Position numbers and translations under genes: made by a program. Shown here piece after piece: positions 1 through 10,352 of a DNA stretch of 64,000 nt. Under the pieces are notes generated by a model. It saw nothing but the letters and a program-made list of their open reading frames with translations, did not search any database and had not been told where the DNA came from. How positions within the stretch are numbered: the stretch's first letter is position 1; the number at the start of each line of letters is the position of its first letter. Source of the stretch: Lineolata rhizophorae (Eukaryota; Ascomycota; Dothideomycetes; Lineolatales; Lineolataceae); NCBI GenBank assembly GCA_010093515.1, contig MU001700.1, positions 122,434-186,433 on the forward strand, given 5' to 3'.

Positions 1-997
1 GTACCTCGCCCTCGCCTTGTCCTTGGCCCGGTCGGCGTAGGTGAAGCTCGTCTCCTTGCGGGCTTCCTCGGCCGCGTCGCCCAAGTCGCCCCCCTGCGCG
101 CCGAGTCCGACCCCACGCGCAAACATGCGCGTCTCGATGGCGGTCGCCATCCCGCTGCCCTCGGCCCCGAGCCCCGCGCCCTCCTTCCACCCCATCCTGG
201 CCAGCATGGCCATCCCTCTGCCCATCCCCTCGTATTTCCCGGCGGACGCGCCGCCGTCGGACTCGGCGTCCCGAGGCGTCGTCGGCTCGGCGGGCGGCGA
301 CGCCGCGGCCGATTGCTTCTTCCTGGGCTGTAGCTGGGGCTTCCCGGCGGCCGTCGCCTTGGCCCCGGCGGCCTCGCTGGCGGCCACCTTCGCCCTCACC
401 TTCTTCTTCAGCGCCTCGTCGCGCAGGTTCGCCGCGTGCTTCTTGCTGCTCCGCAGGTGGTCGTCGACATGGGCGGCGTCGCGGAACGCCGTCGCGCAGA
501 GGAAGCAGCAATGCCTGCCCTGCCTCCGGCCGATGAAGCCGTCGTCGTCGTCTTCCTTTGGAGCTTGCGGGCTCCCGGGGGCCGAGGAGCACCGTCCGCT
601 ATCCTCCTTCGAGGGCCCGTCGTGGAGCTCCTCGCGGCGGCGCTGCCACATCTGCATCTGCGACGCCATGGCGGTCCCCTGCGGACAAGTCAGCCGACGC
701 GATCCGGTTTCGAGCGACGTGTGCGGGACAAACCTTGCCCGAGTTGGCGACGGGCCTGCTCCGCTTCCGCTTCTTCGGGTTCGTCGGCCTCGAGCTCCGC
801 CCCGCGCTCTCCAAGATCTCCCCGTCCTCGAGCTGGCTGGACTCGGAGCGGGGGGACCGGCGATCGTCGCGGGGCGAGCCGTTCTCGTTCTCAGGGGGGA
901 CGTTGCTCGCCCCTGCGGACGGGCTCGACTCTCGCGAGCGGCGGCCGGGCGGCGAAGGCGCGCCGCCGGGGTCGAGGGGGGAATCTTGCACAACCAC
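1..997 (-). CDS. G-patch / C2H2 zinc-finger protein, RBM5/RBM10-like (3' end off the window)
   Basis: Read on the minus strand, exon 734-997 is a Ser/Pro/Arg-rich segment ending in a basic KKRKRSR patch. A 55 nt intron (679-733; donor GTTTGT, branch CTGAC, acceptor CAG) follows, and the next exon runs from 678 off the left edge. That exon encodes a C2H2 finger (CCFLC...H...H) followed by a G-patch (MGWKEGAGLGAEGSG, then RGVGLG). Zinc finger plus G-patch is the C-terminal plan of RBM5/RBM10-type splicing factors, where the G-patch contacts DEAH helicases; a role in RNA processing is inferred from that. No RRM is visible. The 5' end is unsure: a stop lies just upstream near 1006, so an upstream exon is needed. 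One possibility is an ATG at 1166 with intron 985-1090 (CTAAC branch, weak AAG acceptor). It is divergent from the molybdopterin synthase gene. Confidence 0.68.
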
Positions 998-1358
998 GGG
1001 GGGTTAGCGACAGAGCGGTCTGGGAACGTGTGCGCGGCGACCCCCTCGCAACGGGCATCCCGCTTTTTGGTGTCCGTCGCAATCATGTACCGTGAGGCGT
1101 CGTGCGCCGGCCGTCGTCGCGCCGGCTTCCGGGGCGGCGGTCATCGTGGCACACACAGGCGGACATGGTCGTCCGTGGTGTTGGTGGGCATCCAAAGGCG
1201 CCCAAGGGGGGGGGCGGCAAAGGAGGAGATGCATCGTGGGCGCCTGCAAGCGAGCCAATCAACGCGTGCAACAACTGCCGTCGCCTTTCGCGGCTGGAAG
1301 TCCGCTCCCATTTGCACGCACGCACAAGGCAACGCCCCCCCGAGCCCCGTCGTCGGAC

Positions 1359-2012
1359 ATGGATGCAGACGCCCCCCCCCGCCAGCCCCCCCCAGCCCCA
1401 TCGTCAGACATGGAGGCAGACGCGCCCCCCCGCGCCTCATCGTCGGACGTGGAGGCCAGCGCGCAAGCTCAGGCGATGGTGAAGGAGGAAGACGGCATCC
1501 GCGTCGAGCTCACGTACGACCCCCTCGACGTCGCCGCCATCGTCGGCCGCGTCAAGGACCCCAAGGCCGGCGCCGTCGTGCTGTTCGCAGGCAAGCCCAC
1601 ACCCCCGCCTCGGTCCACAAGCGTCGCGTTTCTAACGCGGGGAACAGGCACGACGCGGGACAACTTCGAGTCCAAGCCGGTCGAGCGCCTCGAGTACTCG
1701 GCCTACGCGGCGCTGGCGCTCAACACGATGCTCGCCATCGCGCGGCGGGCCAAGGGCGCGCACGGGCTCCGCGCCGTCGCCATGGTCCACCGGCTCGGCG
1801 TCGTGCCCGTCGGCGCCGAGAGCGTCCTTATCGCCGTGTCGGCGCCGCACCGGCGGGCAGCGTGGCGGGCCGGCGAGGAGGCCCTCGAGGCGTGCAAGGC
1901 CGAGGTGGAGATCTGGAAGCGCGAGGAGTTTGGCGGCGAGGGCGGCGGCGTGTGGAGGGCCAACCGCGACGGGGCTGCCGGCGCGACGGTCGACGATTCC
2001 ACGGCCGCGTGA
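1359..2012 (+). CDS. cnxH: molybdopterin synthase catalytic (large) subunit, MoaE/MOCS2B family
   Basis: Transfers sulfur to precursor Z to make molybdopterin for the molybdenum cofactor (cytosolic, with the small MoaD-like subunit). The family core is clear: GAVVLFAG then TTRDNFE, LEYSAYA, AMVHRLGVVPVG, SVLIAVSAPHR, then a helix with the conserved lysines of CKAEVEIWKREEF. The gene needs one intron at 1591-1647 (57 nt) with a GC donor (gcaagc) rather than GT, a CTAAC branch and a CAG acceptor; joining it restores LFAG/TTRDN. The intron is a multiple of three and has no stop, so it could be mistaken for coding sequence. I start at ATG 1359 (about 198 aa); the first 40 residues are a low-complexity repeat of the type SSDMxADAPPR, and ATGs at 1410 or 1476 are alternatives. 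The adenylated partner subunit is not in this window. Confidence 0.9.
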   Translation: MDADAPPRQPPPAPSSDMEADAPPRASSSDVEASAQAQAMVKEEDGIRVELTYDPLDVAAIVGRVKDPKAGAVVLFAGKPTPPPRSTSVAFLTRGTGTTRDNFESKPVERLEYSAYAALALNTMLAIARRAKGAHGLRAVAMVHRLGVVPVGAESVLIAVSAPHRRAAWRAGEEALEACKAEVEIWKREEFGGEGGGVWRANRDGAAGATVDDSTAA

Positions 2013-3707
2013 GCGGAGAGGACGGCACGCGCTGTCCGTATTTGTCACATCCAGTCAATGTCGTGCCATTCCATATCCAGCATTGATCATGTATGTCGAT
2101 GCGGACGTCGTGGCGAGGAATTGGCTGGCTCGCATTCATGTCCAGAATGCCGGCTGAGTAACTACTCATGAATGAGGACTTCTTATCATTGGACATCGAC
2201 CACGGGCAATGGTTGATCACAGTTCCCCTTGAGCGAACGACTGTCCAATCGGCTTATTTCACGTGCCGTCACGGTTGCAGAGCGGAGACAAGCCCCAAAA
2301 GTTCGACCCTGGTTCGACCCCAGAGTTCGACCGCTGGACTTGAGCCTAATCGGCCTTGCAAAAATGATCTTGAGTCCCCTTAGAGTTCCCTGAAGCTTGA
2401 CAGCCCTTCCGATTTAGGAGACTGCGAAAACGACGAGTGGAAATAAGTCATGTAACCTCGTTGCGAACAGCATGTTTCGGTAGCTTTCGGGTGCTTGTTT
2501 CTCCCGCCGCTCGTGCCCGGTATGGTCCACTCATGCCTCATGAAAATCTCGTCCAAGACACGAAATATGACTCCGTCGCCGGGTCCTGAGCCATACACAA
2601 AGGCATATATGGAAGGCCTCACCGCTACGCATGCTAATATCGCACCAAGCGTCAGCCACGAGTCCTCGCCAACATATTCCATCTCTCCAACCGCTGCTAG
2701 AGCTGCACTCCGGCATGCCAAGATAACTTTCAGAAATCTGGCGATGCTAAGTCTGCTTGATCCGAGGCAAGGCAGAGCAGCCTCTGACACTCCCTAGGTT
2801 CTAGATGTACAGCCTCTCGACCGGGACGCCGACTTCAGCACCGATGCCAGGAACGCAGGCAATATTCCCGTTTGGGTCCCCGGGAACTCTTAGCTAGTGC
2901 AATGGCGGTGTCAGGTTGGTGTCGTGGACAAGAAAACGCGCAAGAGACTTGAGAATCTGGCGCAGAAGGAAGGACAAGTGCCGTTAGGCCCTGAATACGA
3001 TTTGTACGTCGTCACTGCACGAGGAAGGAAGGATGTCAATACCCTCTTTGAGTCCCAACCACAAGTGAAGGATCGCCCGCCTCATGATGCCCTGGAATGT
3101 CCATGGATACACATCTCTTATCGTGCTGGTCTGTCGGAAGAGGGTTGTCTCCCGGGAGAGGGTTGTCTCCTAGGAGAGGGTTCTCTGTCGTGAGGTCGTC
3201 GAGGTGCTCTGTCGGAAGGTTATTGGAGTTCTCCAATGGAGGAGCAATGGTACTCTCCGTGACTCCTAGTGTTGAGCTGAAGGGAGATCCAGTTGGGGAC
3301 TCCATCGATCCAGTTGGAGATGAATGTCGCCCTCCCCCATCTCTATCCCGTAGCTCTATCTCAACAGGTCAGGACGAGTAATATCCAAGATTGGTCGGGG
3401 AACTTACGCTCCTCTGGATCCGATAGGTAGCTAATAAGAGCTTTGAGACTGTCGTGAGGTTCAGATCTCGCCACTTCCTCTGCAACGGATCGGACATCTT
3501 GGATGGAGAGCTCTCCGAGTGGCGCAAGTACTAGCTTGAGCAGAAATTTCGTCAAACGCACACGAGACTTGACATCATGGTGAGGGCTCAGCGTCGCGGC
3601 CACTGAGGCCATGCTGATATACCGAGCAACAGGCACCGTCGGCTTCCAAAAAATCTGCCATTTGGAAGGTCTCAGTTGCAATCTACCGACCGCACTCTGG
3701 TAATCAC
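2013..3707. other. intergenic, no recognisable intact gene
   Basis: Start of the first accessory block; base composition drops from very GC-rich to mixed. Short open frames exist (for example 2380-2790 minus and 3361-3780 minus) but none matches a family I know and none has convincing splice context. A short triplicated gttcgacc motif sits near 2309-2335 and a duplicated gagagggttgtctcc motif near 3140-3180. Confidence 0.5.
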
Positions 3708-4049
3708 ATGCATTGGGCGCCTCATCTGCACGGAGGCGATGACCACCATATCTTCGAAGTCGTTGGCGAGCAACCTGCATTCGTTCGAAACGACATGGAG
3801 GTAGATCCCAAGAATACCATCAGGTTGGAAATGGATATCGAGCTCACGAAGATTTCCGAAAATAATGTCGAGGAATTTAAGCGGGTCGTTCGAAAAACGA
3901 AAGTGGACGACGACACGGTTCATTGGAACTGCCAAGATTATGTTCTTGAGGCCCTGGAAAATCTCGAAATGGAATGCATAGTAGATGAGGACGTGGACTA
4001 TCAAGTAGCCAAAACCATTCTGAAGGGCGAGCTCGGCCCGATGGTGTAA
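3708..4049 (+). CDS. conserved fungal hypothetical protein, probably a 3' fragment
   Basis: 113-codon frame whose centre, HWNCQDYVLEALENLE, resembles a motif I associate with lineage-specific hypothetical proteins of Sordariomycetes. No function is known to me. The frame opens directly on HWAPHL, which looks internal to such proteins, so an upstream exon is probably missing or unrecognisable. It ends in a normal stop at 4049. It is convergent with the phosphotransferase-like gene at 4165-5064. Confidence 0.4.
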   Translation: MHWAPHLHGGDDHHIFEVVGEQPAFVRNDMEVDPKNTIRLEMDIELTKISENNVEEFKRVVRKTKVDDDTVHWNCQDYVLEALENLEMECIVDEDVDYQVAKTILKGELGPMV

Positions 4050-4164
4050 GCTTGGTAGCTGCGATTTCCCGAAAAAGAACTTGGTGATGATTCGAAATTG
4101 AAGGTTATTGGCATGGTTTAGAAATATGGTGTCGCACTAGCAAAACAAATTTGAACTCTGTCTC

Positions 4165-5064
4165 TCATTCCACATGTTTCCACCAAAGACGATCAAGAAG
4201 CCATCGGCGCGAATGGTGTCGGGGTGATATGCAGTCGGGGAGATAGTCGAACCAGTCGCTCCGCTCATTTGGCGCCAAGCTATTTGTGACCTTGATCGCC
4301 TCCTGGTAGTCGGGATAGAAGCCACTGAATTCCCAGTCAATGATTCCGGTCAAAATACAGCTCTCTTCTGTGATATTGACCATGATATTCTCGGGCCGGA
4401 GGTCGCCATGGGTGAAAACGCAGCTATCTGCAAGCGGGGGTGATAAGCTGCGAAGGAACCTGATGTACTCGTCACTGCCATAATGAGGATTCGAGAATTG
4501 GAAGTCCTCGAATTCCTTCGCAGTGAGGATGGGATGGTCGCTGACTCGAACATGTCTTCGTAGGTCTTTGCAGCGCTCTCCTGCAACTCCACCAAGCTGC
4601 TGGTCCTCCGACCGGCGAAGAGGCCGCATTTTGAGAAGGGCAGAGTTCAGGTGGTCCTGGACCGAGCATTTGAGAGCATGGTTCAGTTTTGGCCAAACCT
4701 CCTCAAGTGTCGACCCATCAATGCGCGACATAAAGAAGAGACAGTACCGACCCACTTTTGCTGCCCCTGATGGCCTTGGTGCCGGTATATAAGGATGAAC
4801 TGTCTCAAGGTATTGGAGAGTCGTGTACTCTGTAAGATCTTTGGAGTTTGGCGTTACCTTGACGACGATGCCAGGTTTGCAATCGAGCACCACGGTGCCA
4901 CCCACGGGGTGCCTGAACAAGATAGCACTCTCGCCAAGGACCTTGTCGATGTTTTCCGCCGTGGTGGGATCAGCATCATTGTTATCCTGGAAAATTTGCC
5001 TGACGGGTTCCGATAACGGGAACAAGATATCCACGGTGGCATCCCGAAGATCCTCAACCTTCAA
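4165..5064 (-). CDS. APH/choline-kinase-fold phosphotransferase, fungal family, apparently intact
   Basis: 299 aa, single exon on the minus strand. Visible motifs are an N-lobe segment HPVGGTVVLDCKPGIVVKV, the Brenner-type catalytic loop FTHGDLRPENIMV (HGD...N) near residue 220, and the metal-binding IIDWEFSGFYP near residue 243. This is the pattern of fungal aminoglycoside-phosphotransferase-like (APH) kinases. Such families are greatly expanded in filamentous ascomycetes and their substrates are mostly unknown, so I do not assign one. The ATG at 5064 gives an ordinary N-terminus (MKVEDLRDAT). It is the only kinase-fold gene in the accessory blocks without an obvious interruption. A protein in the same superfamily at 30331-31228 is broken. 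Confidence 0.75.
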   Translation of the reverse strand: MKVEDLRDATVDILFPLSEPVRQIFQDNNDADPTTAENIDKVLGESAILFRHPVGGTVVLDCKPGIVVKVTPNSKDLTEYTTLQYLETVHPYIPAPRPSGAAKVGRYCLFFMSRIDGSTLEEVWPKLNHALKCSVQDHLNSALLKMRPLRRSEDQQLGGVAGERCKDLRRHVRVSDHPILTAKEFEDFQFSNPHYGSDEYIRFLRSLSPPLADSCVFTHGDLRPENIMVNITEESCILTGIIDWEFSGFYPDYQEAIKVTNSLAPNERSDWFDYLPDCISPRHHSRRWLLDRLWWKHVE

Positions 5065-5096
5065 GACCTTGGCCGATGACAGTGAGAGTTTGCTGT

Positions 5097-5555
5097 TTAG
5101 CTTGCGAGACTTCCCGTGAAGTTCCTCTGCGAGCCCTGATCAGGACTAGAAACATTCCAGGACGCAAATGACGCACTTGAGTTCGGCTTCGTGATCTTGC
5201 GTTTAAGCAGTCGGTTGGAGTAGTCTTTGGGAACAATTGATGCCAGATCAACTTCTGGGTGGGCTGCCAACGCTTTTTGTAGCTTGTCCATAATCTGTCG
5301 GTTGTACCTCATGGCCGGCGTTTCCGCGAGGGCAACGCCCGCGGGGATGCTTTTGGTGTGTTGGCCATTTGAAAGGTGCATCTGGCTTGAACCTTCTCAA
5401 CGCAACCGACGTAAGGGCGATGGACATACAATTGCAGCATGGCGCTGTCTTCGGCAGAACGATATGCAGCAAAATAGACCGTCCCTGGTATTTCGTGAGA
5501 AGTACAGGCCATTTATGACTGTATTATAATGGCAACGTACCTTGCAAGCTAAGGT
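5097..5555 (-). pseudogene. chimeric remnant: conserved 5' exon and intron joined to different downstream sequence
   Basis: On the minus strand a short exon ending INLSLQ is followed by a 56 nt intron (about 5471-5526) and then GTVYFAAYRSAEDSAMLQLY. This is nearly identical, intron included, to the start of the gene at 52271 on the plus strand. Similarity ends just after LQLY, where this copy continues with unrelated residues. The reading frame then shifts; the downstream frame (residues such as MRYNRQIMDKLQKALAAHP) runs to a stop at 5097. I recognise no function. It is best treated as a broken fragment of a lineage-specific hypothetical family. Confidence 0.5.
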
Positions 5556-5625
5556 TGATGAAAGACTTTTATTCGCCAGTTTTCTCTCAATTTCCGACTT
5601 TCAAGCAGTCAAGGTGAAAGTTCAC

Positions 5626-5785
5626 TGAGCATCACAGAATATACGGTGGCAAAACAGAGTGTATACGAGGTCGAGGTTGAGGTTGCAGAGTGTAGGTGAA
5701 CCTCCATTCTGCGATCCATTTATGCTGTGCGCCCTTTAGCCCGGACGTCACGTGTCTACTGCTGCCATACATGATATCCACGACA
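5626..5785 (+). repeat. solo-LTR-like repeat, copy 1
   Basis: About 160 bp copy of a dispersed noncoding repeat seen eight times in this window. The family begins TGTCGAGCGTCACAG and ends GATATCCACGACA, so it has TGTCG/CGACA termini. An internal hairpin-forming GGGGCC...GGCCCC and a CACGTG core are shared by most copies. The 5' end of this copy is worn. No internal coding part is present, so it is interpreted as a solo LTR fossil or a similar short element. Confidence 0.65.
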
Positions 5786-6108
5786 AGTTGTAGCCCACCC
5801 GCGAATTACGCGCTACCAAGAACTCCGACTTTAGGAGTCAGCAGCAAGCCATTCCTAAGAATCATACGATCAACAGTAGCGCGGCCACAGTCGCTGTCTA
5901 ATCGGTGCGGCCTATATTTCGTACATCTGCGGTGAAATGGGCTATGTGCTAGCTATGCCAGGCCGAGCCTCAGGGCAGATTCTATGATTGGCTAGTCAAG
6001 CTTGTCGAAAAGGCTGTTGGCCGGGGGGTTTCGCCTGGCACTGTCATTCGCTCCTTTTTCCACGCCGGCCTCGCTAGTTCGGCATGACCGCGACCGTTCT
6101 CATCCGCA

Positions 6109-6735
6109 ATGAAGCCAATCCCCGATGAGGATATATTGCCGGCATGGCCGCCTGCCGTTGCAAAACTCACCCAGGCTCCAGAGACAGTCCCTGCCAACGT
6201 CTACGTAAAGCGACCGAGCCTGGCCTTGTACGACGTTTTCAAAGAACATAACGACTTGCATCTCCTTTCTCAAGGACTAACGGAGAAGGCTCAAGTCATG
6301 GGAATGCTTTCCTGTCACCGGCACCCTAATATTATCCGTTATTACAGCTGCTAGGTGCGACGACGGCGTATCGCTGGTCTTGTTCTTGACCGACATCTCG
6401 CCAACTTGACGAACTATCTCCAGAATGGGTTGGAGACTATTGACAAGGAACCTTTTATGGAGGCCCTCGAGTCGGCTATCCACCACCTCTATTCACTCGG
6501 TTGGGCCTATAATGATCTTAATCCCAAAAACATTCTGGTCAATGAGGCCGAGATGCCGGTTTTGATCGACTTGGGCTCTTCCCACCAGATTGGCAAGAAG
6601 TTGACAGCCATCCGGGGGAATAAGGGATGGATCGACGAGGATATGAAAGATTACACCACGTCAGAGAAGCGCCATGGCATGCATGCTCTTGCTAAGATTC
6701 GCGTATGGTTGGACAAGCCAACGTTTGAGGACTAG
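6109..6735 (+). pseudogene. kinase-fold gene, interrupted
   Basis: The frame from ATG 6109 reads through HRHPNIIRYYSC, then an in-frame TAG at 6352-6354, and continues in the same frame to 6735. The second part has WAYNDLNPKNILVN (catalytic-loop region with YND in place of HRD) and VLIDLGSS (metal-binding region with DLG). It ends with LDKPTFED, which looks like a natural C-terminus. This is a small fungal protein-kinase-like family. The fragment at 15719-16103 (minus) belongs to the same general type (FAHNDLNPTNIAL). One stop is the only interruption seen, so decay may be recent. Confidence 0.6.
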
Positions 6736-6770
6736 TTAGCAAGTGTCCGAGGATAGTTCAACTGCTGTTA

Positions 6771-7470
6771 CGGAGGAGCCTTCCAAAAGTTCCTGCGCGA
6801 CAGGGGTCTGGGACAGGGGTCTGGACAGGGGCTAGGACAGGGGTCAGCGACACTTCTAAATTAGGAGAAATCTATCTACCTTTACCTGCATTTCTATCTT
6901 CTAGGTACTTATTTCCACCTTCAGGTTTGGTGGTCTTCTGGATATAGATTGGAACTCTCTCAATCTATGCTTGAATCTGCTTTTAAAGCAGCATATCCTA
7001 TTACGCTTCCCAAACTCTTATTACCGTATCGGTCCTTGCATACTTTCTTGATTATAGAATCGATCGTTTCTCCCGTCTACTTCATTAGGCGTCCTGAACG
7101 AGGTACATCTATAACGTACTCGTCGCGTACGATAACTGGTGTAGCATTTAGGTCAAAGCCCTACTTAACAGCGCGAGAAAAGATAGCTTGAATAGTCCGT
7201 TTTGGTGCGCCAGTAATAGTTGAGATTTCAGCTGTTGTCTTGCTACATAAAGCTAATTTCAAGCCAATGATAAGCGCACGAGTTACGATATCAGTATTTG
7301 GAGCCATTGAATAACGATAAGGTTGTAGAAAGACAGAGAATTCGCACCGTACCTACTCTGTACATAAGAAAAAGGGTAGAAATAACACCTGTCATGACCC
7401 CTGTCATGACCCCTGTCATGACCCCTGTCCCAGATCCCTGTCGCGCAGGAACTTTTGGAAGGCTCCTCCG
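6771..7470 (-). mobile_element. 700 bp Tc1/mariner-superfamily remnant with terminal inverted repeats and TA duplication
   Basis: Ends are inverted copies of CGGAGGAGCCTTCCAAAAGT, continuing about 45 bp, flanked by TA at 6769-6770 and 7471-7472, the target duplication of Tc1/mariner elements. Inside each end is a small tandem array of a ~12 bp unit (gacaggggtc / tgacccctgtca). On the minus strand from ATG 7307 a transposase N-terminus is legible: MAPNTDIVTRALI..., TTAEISTITGAPKRTI (HTH), RDEYVIDVPRSGR. It has two in-frame TAG codons and is then lost after about 100 codons; no DDE catalytic part remains. It is a non-autonomous, internally deleted copy sitting directly behind the kinase remnant at 6109-6735. 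Confidence 0.85.
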
Positions 7471-7472
7471 TA

Positions 7473-7964
7473 TCTTGCTCGGGAATAAATGTCAGCATTC
7501 AAAATCTGCGCGCAGTCGTGCTTGGTGATATCATCGAGTGTCATGGTCTGTAGTTTTCCGCCGCGACGGGAGATGGGCCATTGTGCCGCGAAAATTGGAC
7601 TGAGATGGGCGGTCTGGGCCACGTTTCCGCAACCAGCCACATCCAAGGTCACAGCCACAACGCAACATAAAAAACGTGGCTTGACAACGGGCTTGGCACG
7701 GAGATGCGCTCTCTGATCTTTTAGGGCGAATTGGCGGCTCGAAACCTGGAATTTAGATAGATATTATCGGCGAGATCGTTGAAAAAATCTAGGCCATCGA
7801 TAGTGAATTTGATGCTTCACTCTGCTCGCAAATCTACATTACTGGGTCGAGGCTAAAGTTGTAAGAAAAGTACACCGCCTGTCTGCATATGATCGACTAT
7901 AATGGCCCTGCTCGTGACGGAATGAACACATTGCAGAGTCAAATCCTATTCCTAAGATAGAATT
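7473..7964. other. intergenic remnant sequence
   Basis: A minus-strand frame (about 7473-7560, MTLDDITKHDCAQILNAD...) is interrupted by the transposon at its end, so the element appears to have inserted into an older coding sequence I cannot name. The rest holds nothing I recognise. Confidence 0.35.
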
Positions 7965-10352
7965 TTAGTCGTCTGCCAACACCGTCGTGTCCTCACAAGC
8001 TTTACGAAGAATATTTTTCATGCGAGAATACAACTCTCTGTCCTCTCTTTCCCACCTCCTGCCGTGAGGAAAAACTGCCCTCCGTAGCCTATTGACCCAA
8101 GGTATCAATGACTGGTAATACACCGTGAAGTCCTTCTCCGTCATTCTAAGGAAGTCCCCCTCATCACTTACCACCCCCTTCTTAAGCTGCGCTAACTCCT
8201 CCGTGTCAGCGAAATTCCACTTGTCGAACCTGGAAACAACGCATCCCTGGCCTGGTCCATCGCAATGGACGCATATCCAGAACAGCACCCAGAAGAATGA
8301 TTCAAGGTCGTGCCTGTAAGAATGTTGCTCGCCGAGAAGCGCCCCGACTGCCATGAAGGCCCTGGTTCCGGTCTTTCCCTTCGCGCCCTCAGCACCGTCT
8401 CGCTGTACTTTGATGGCAAGGTCTAGATCAATCAAGAATGAAGGCCAGGATGGGTCGTCGTTGTCTTCATTGATCATGAGATTGTTGATCGAGATGTCTC
8501 TGTGAAGGAAGCCAGCCTTATACAAAGACTCGTGTCCCTCTATGCAGCCCTCGAACGCACGGAGCAGAGCTGCTCGAGAGCTTGCCTTGTAGATCGGCTG
8601 CCCAAAATCACGGAGTACGACACGCCGATGTACTCGGTTAGGCAGAGGGCTGCTACCCGCTTTCTCCGGGGATGCGGAACAGGATCGCTTGCTCGGCGGA
8701 AGAAAAACGTCAGTCCGGCTCGACGACCGTTTCAAGCCGGCGGTGCTACGACCTCTCCGCGGAGCACCAGCTGCACTTGCGCTCCGCGACACCGCCGAGC
8801 GTCGGGCTCTGTAGTTCTCCGCGGTCGCAATGTCTAAGCCTTTCCGCGCATTGTGTCGAATATCGTCGTCCGCACCGCCGACCTGAACCGTCTCGTGGTA
8901 ATAGTATCGGGCCACGTTGACGACGCCTCTGTCGGCCGCCTCGCAGAGCAGCTAGCCCTCTTCCTCACGTTCTGTGTACTCCCAGGAGTCTTTGATGACC
9001 AGCGGCGTTTGGGGGTCCCCCTCGCGATGCGCTTTCCAGCAAGTGGTTGCGCGGCCGGCGATGCAGGGGGCACGCCTTATAACTCGATCAATGATAAGGC
9101 GTTCTCGAAGGTTATTCCGCTGAATCTCAATGTAACGTTCGCTACCAGACTTGACAATGGTAGGGTCGAACCCCAGCTGCTCGTCATTCATCCACAGGAA
9201 GCCAAGGATTGTCGATACGAACCGCAGACCGTCTTTATTGAGATCGAACTGGTCGGACGCAATCCCTCCCAAACGGTCAAACTCCTACACCCTCATGAAA
9301 GACCCGCAGAGGGTAAAGCCTAGGACGAATCGACGAATGTCTTGAGCAGCGAGCACTTCTCTCGCATATGTCCCCAGATCAAGCCATGCCTCGGAAGCTT
9401 TATCGGCGGACGAGTTGCTCTTCAGCTCTCCTGGCACCAGGATCCGTGACTAGTGGTATCTCGAGTGTTTCCCGGCTTTAGGGTCGTTTACAAAGCCGAC
9501 GTCCATCTTGCGTTGCGCCGTAGAACCGTCAATCGGCGCGTTGGGCTGTGCCAGTGGTCTTCGTCGAAGTGTTGGGGTTGACTTGTAGTCCTCTGCAAAT
9601 GCTGCCAGCTCGTCGCAGAAGCCTGCAAACCAACTCAGCACATCATCCTGGTCCGCTCTTTTCGGCCATCCTCTCCAGCCGTCATCAAAGAGCGGATCGC
9701 TGCCTTCCATGCACTTCCTGAAAAAGGTCTCAGATGCTGTCCCAAGGTCGGCCACATCTCCAAAGTATGTCTCGTGGAAGTTGCGGAGCCCGATATATAT
9801 AAGGCCGAGCTCCTGCTTAAGCACATCATCCACGTACTCGCGGTGTTCCGACGAATTCGCGAAGCTGCTCGTGTTGCGGAGCCACGGGGTCTGTTGGAGG
9901 GAAGAGGCTATCGGTCGGGGAGGGGGGGTCGATTCAGCGACGGCGTTGTAGACCTGGTCCCAGATCTCGCTGTCGTGTTGATCGGCGAGGACTGCATTCA
10001 GGAGTGGCTTGATTTGGTCGAAGTCGAAATCGTCAGAGGCGGTCGCGGAGAAAAACCTGAGGTCGTTTCGAAGGTTGCCGCGACCAGTCTTCGAAGGAAG
10101 CTGGCACGCGACTGGAAGGCTTTGTAAGGAAGTGAGGAGGATGAGAGTGAGGTCCCGGAGGTCTGCAAATCAGCTAGACAGAAAACCTAAAACTTGTGAG
10201 GCCGACGTACCTTCACGACCTAGGTCATCAAGCGCGTCGCTGCAGGAGAAGCTCCTGTCTCCACAAATTGAGTTGAACGAAGCGCCGAAAGCATCAAGAC
10301 CTTTCCCAATAGGATTATTTTTAACGATGTCCGACTGCGATTGATCCGCCAT
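7965..10352 (-). pseudogene. FunK1-family protein kinase, copy A, with in-frame stops
   Basis: FunK1 is a fungus-specific protein-kinase family of unknown substrate. Exon 1 (10211-10352) encodes MADQSQSDIVKNNPIG; a 48 nt intron (10163-10210) follows, then exon 2 (7965-10162), together 780 codons. The N-terminal domain (DLRDLTLILLTSL, FVNDPKAGKHSRYH, DEQLGFDP) is followed by the kinase core: FLHRDISINNLMI, FLIDLDLA in place of DFG, TGTRAFMA, and SYRHDLESFFWVL typical of FunK1. Stops lie in frame at 9450-9452, 9285-9287 and 8952-8954; the first two fall where the family has tryptophan (TGG to TAG). No frameshift is needed. It pairs in inverted orientation with copy B at 38784-41284 but does not share its promoter. 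Confidence 0.85.

Noticed and set aside
41-2086. 681-codon plus-strand open frame
   Set aside because: It overlaps the G-patch/zinc-finger gene on the other strand and the molybdopterin synthase gene in another frame; it is a product of high GC content.
2290-2335. GGTTCGACCCC resembling a tRNA B box
   Set aside because: It is part of a short gttcgacc triplication with no A box or cloverleaf around it.
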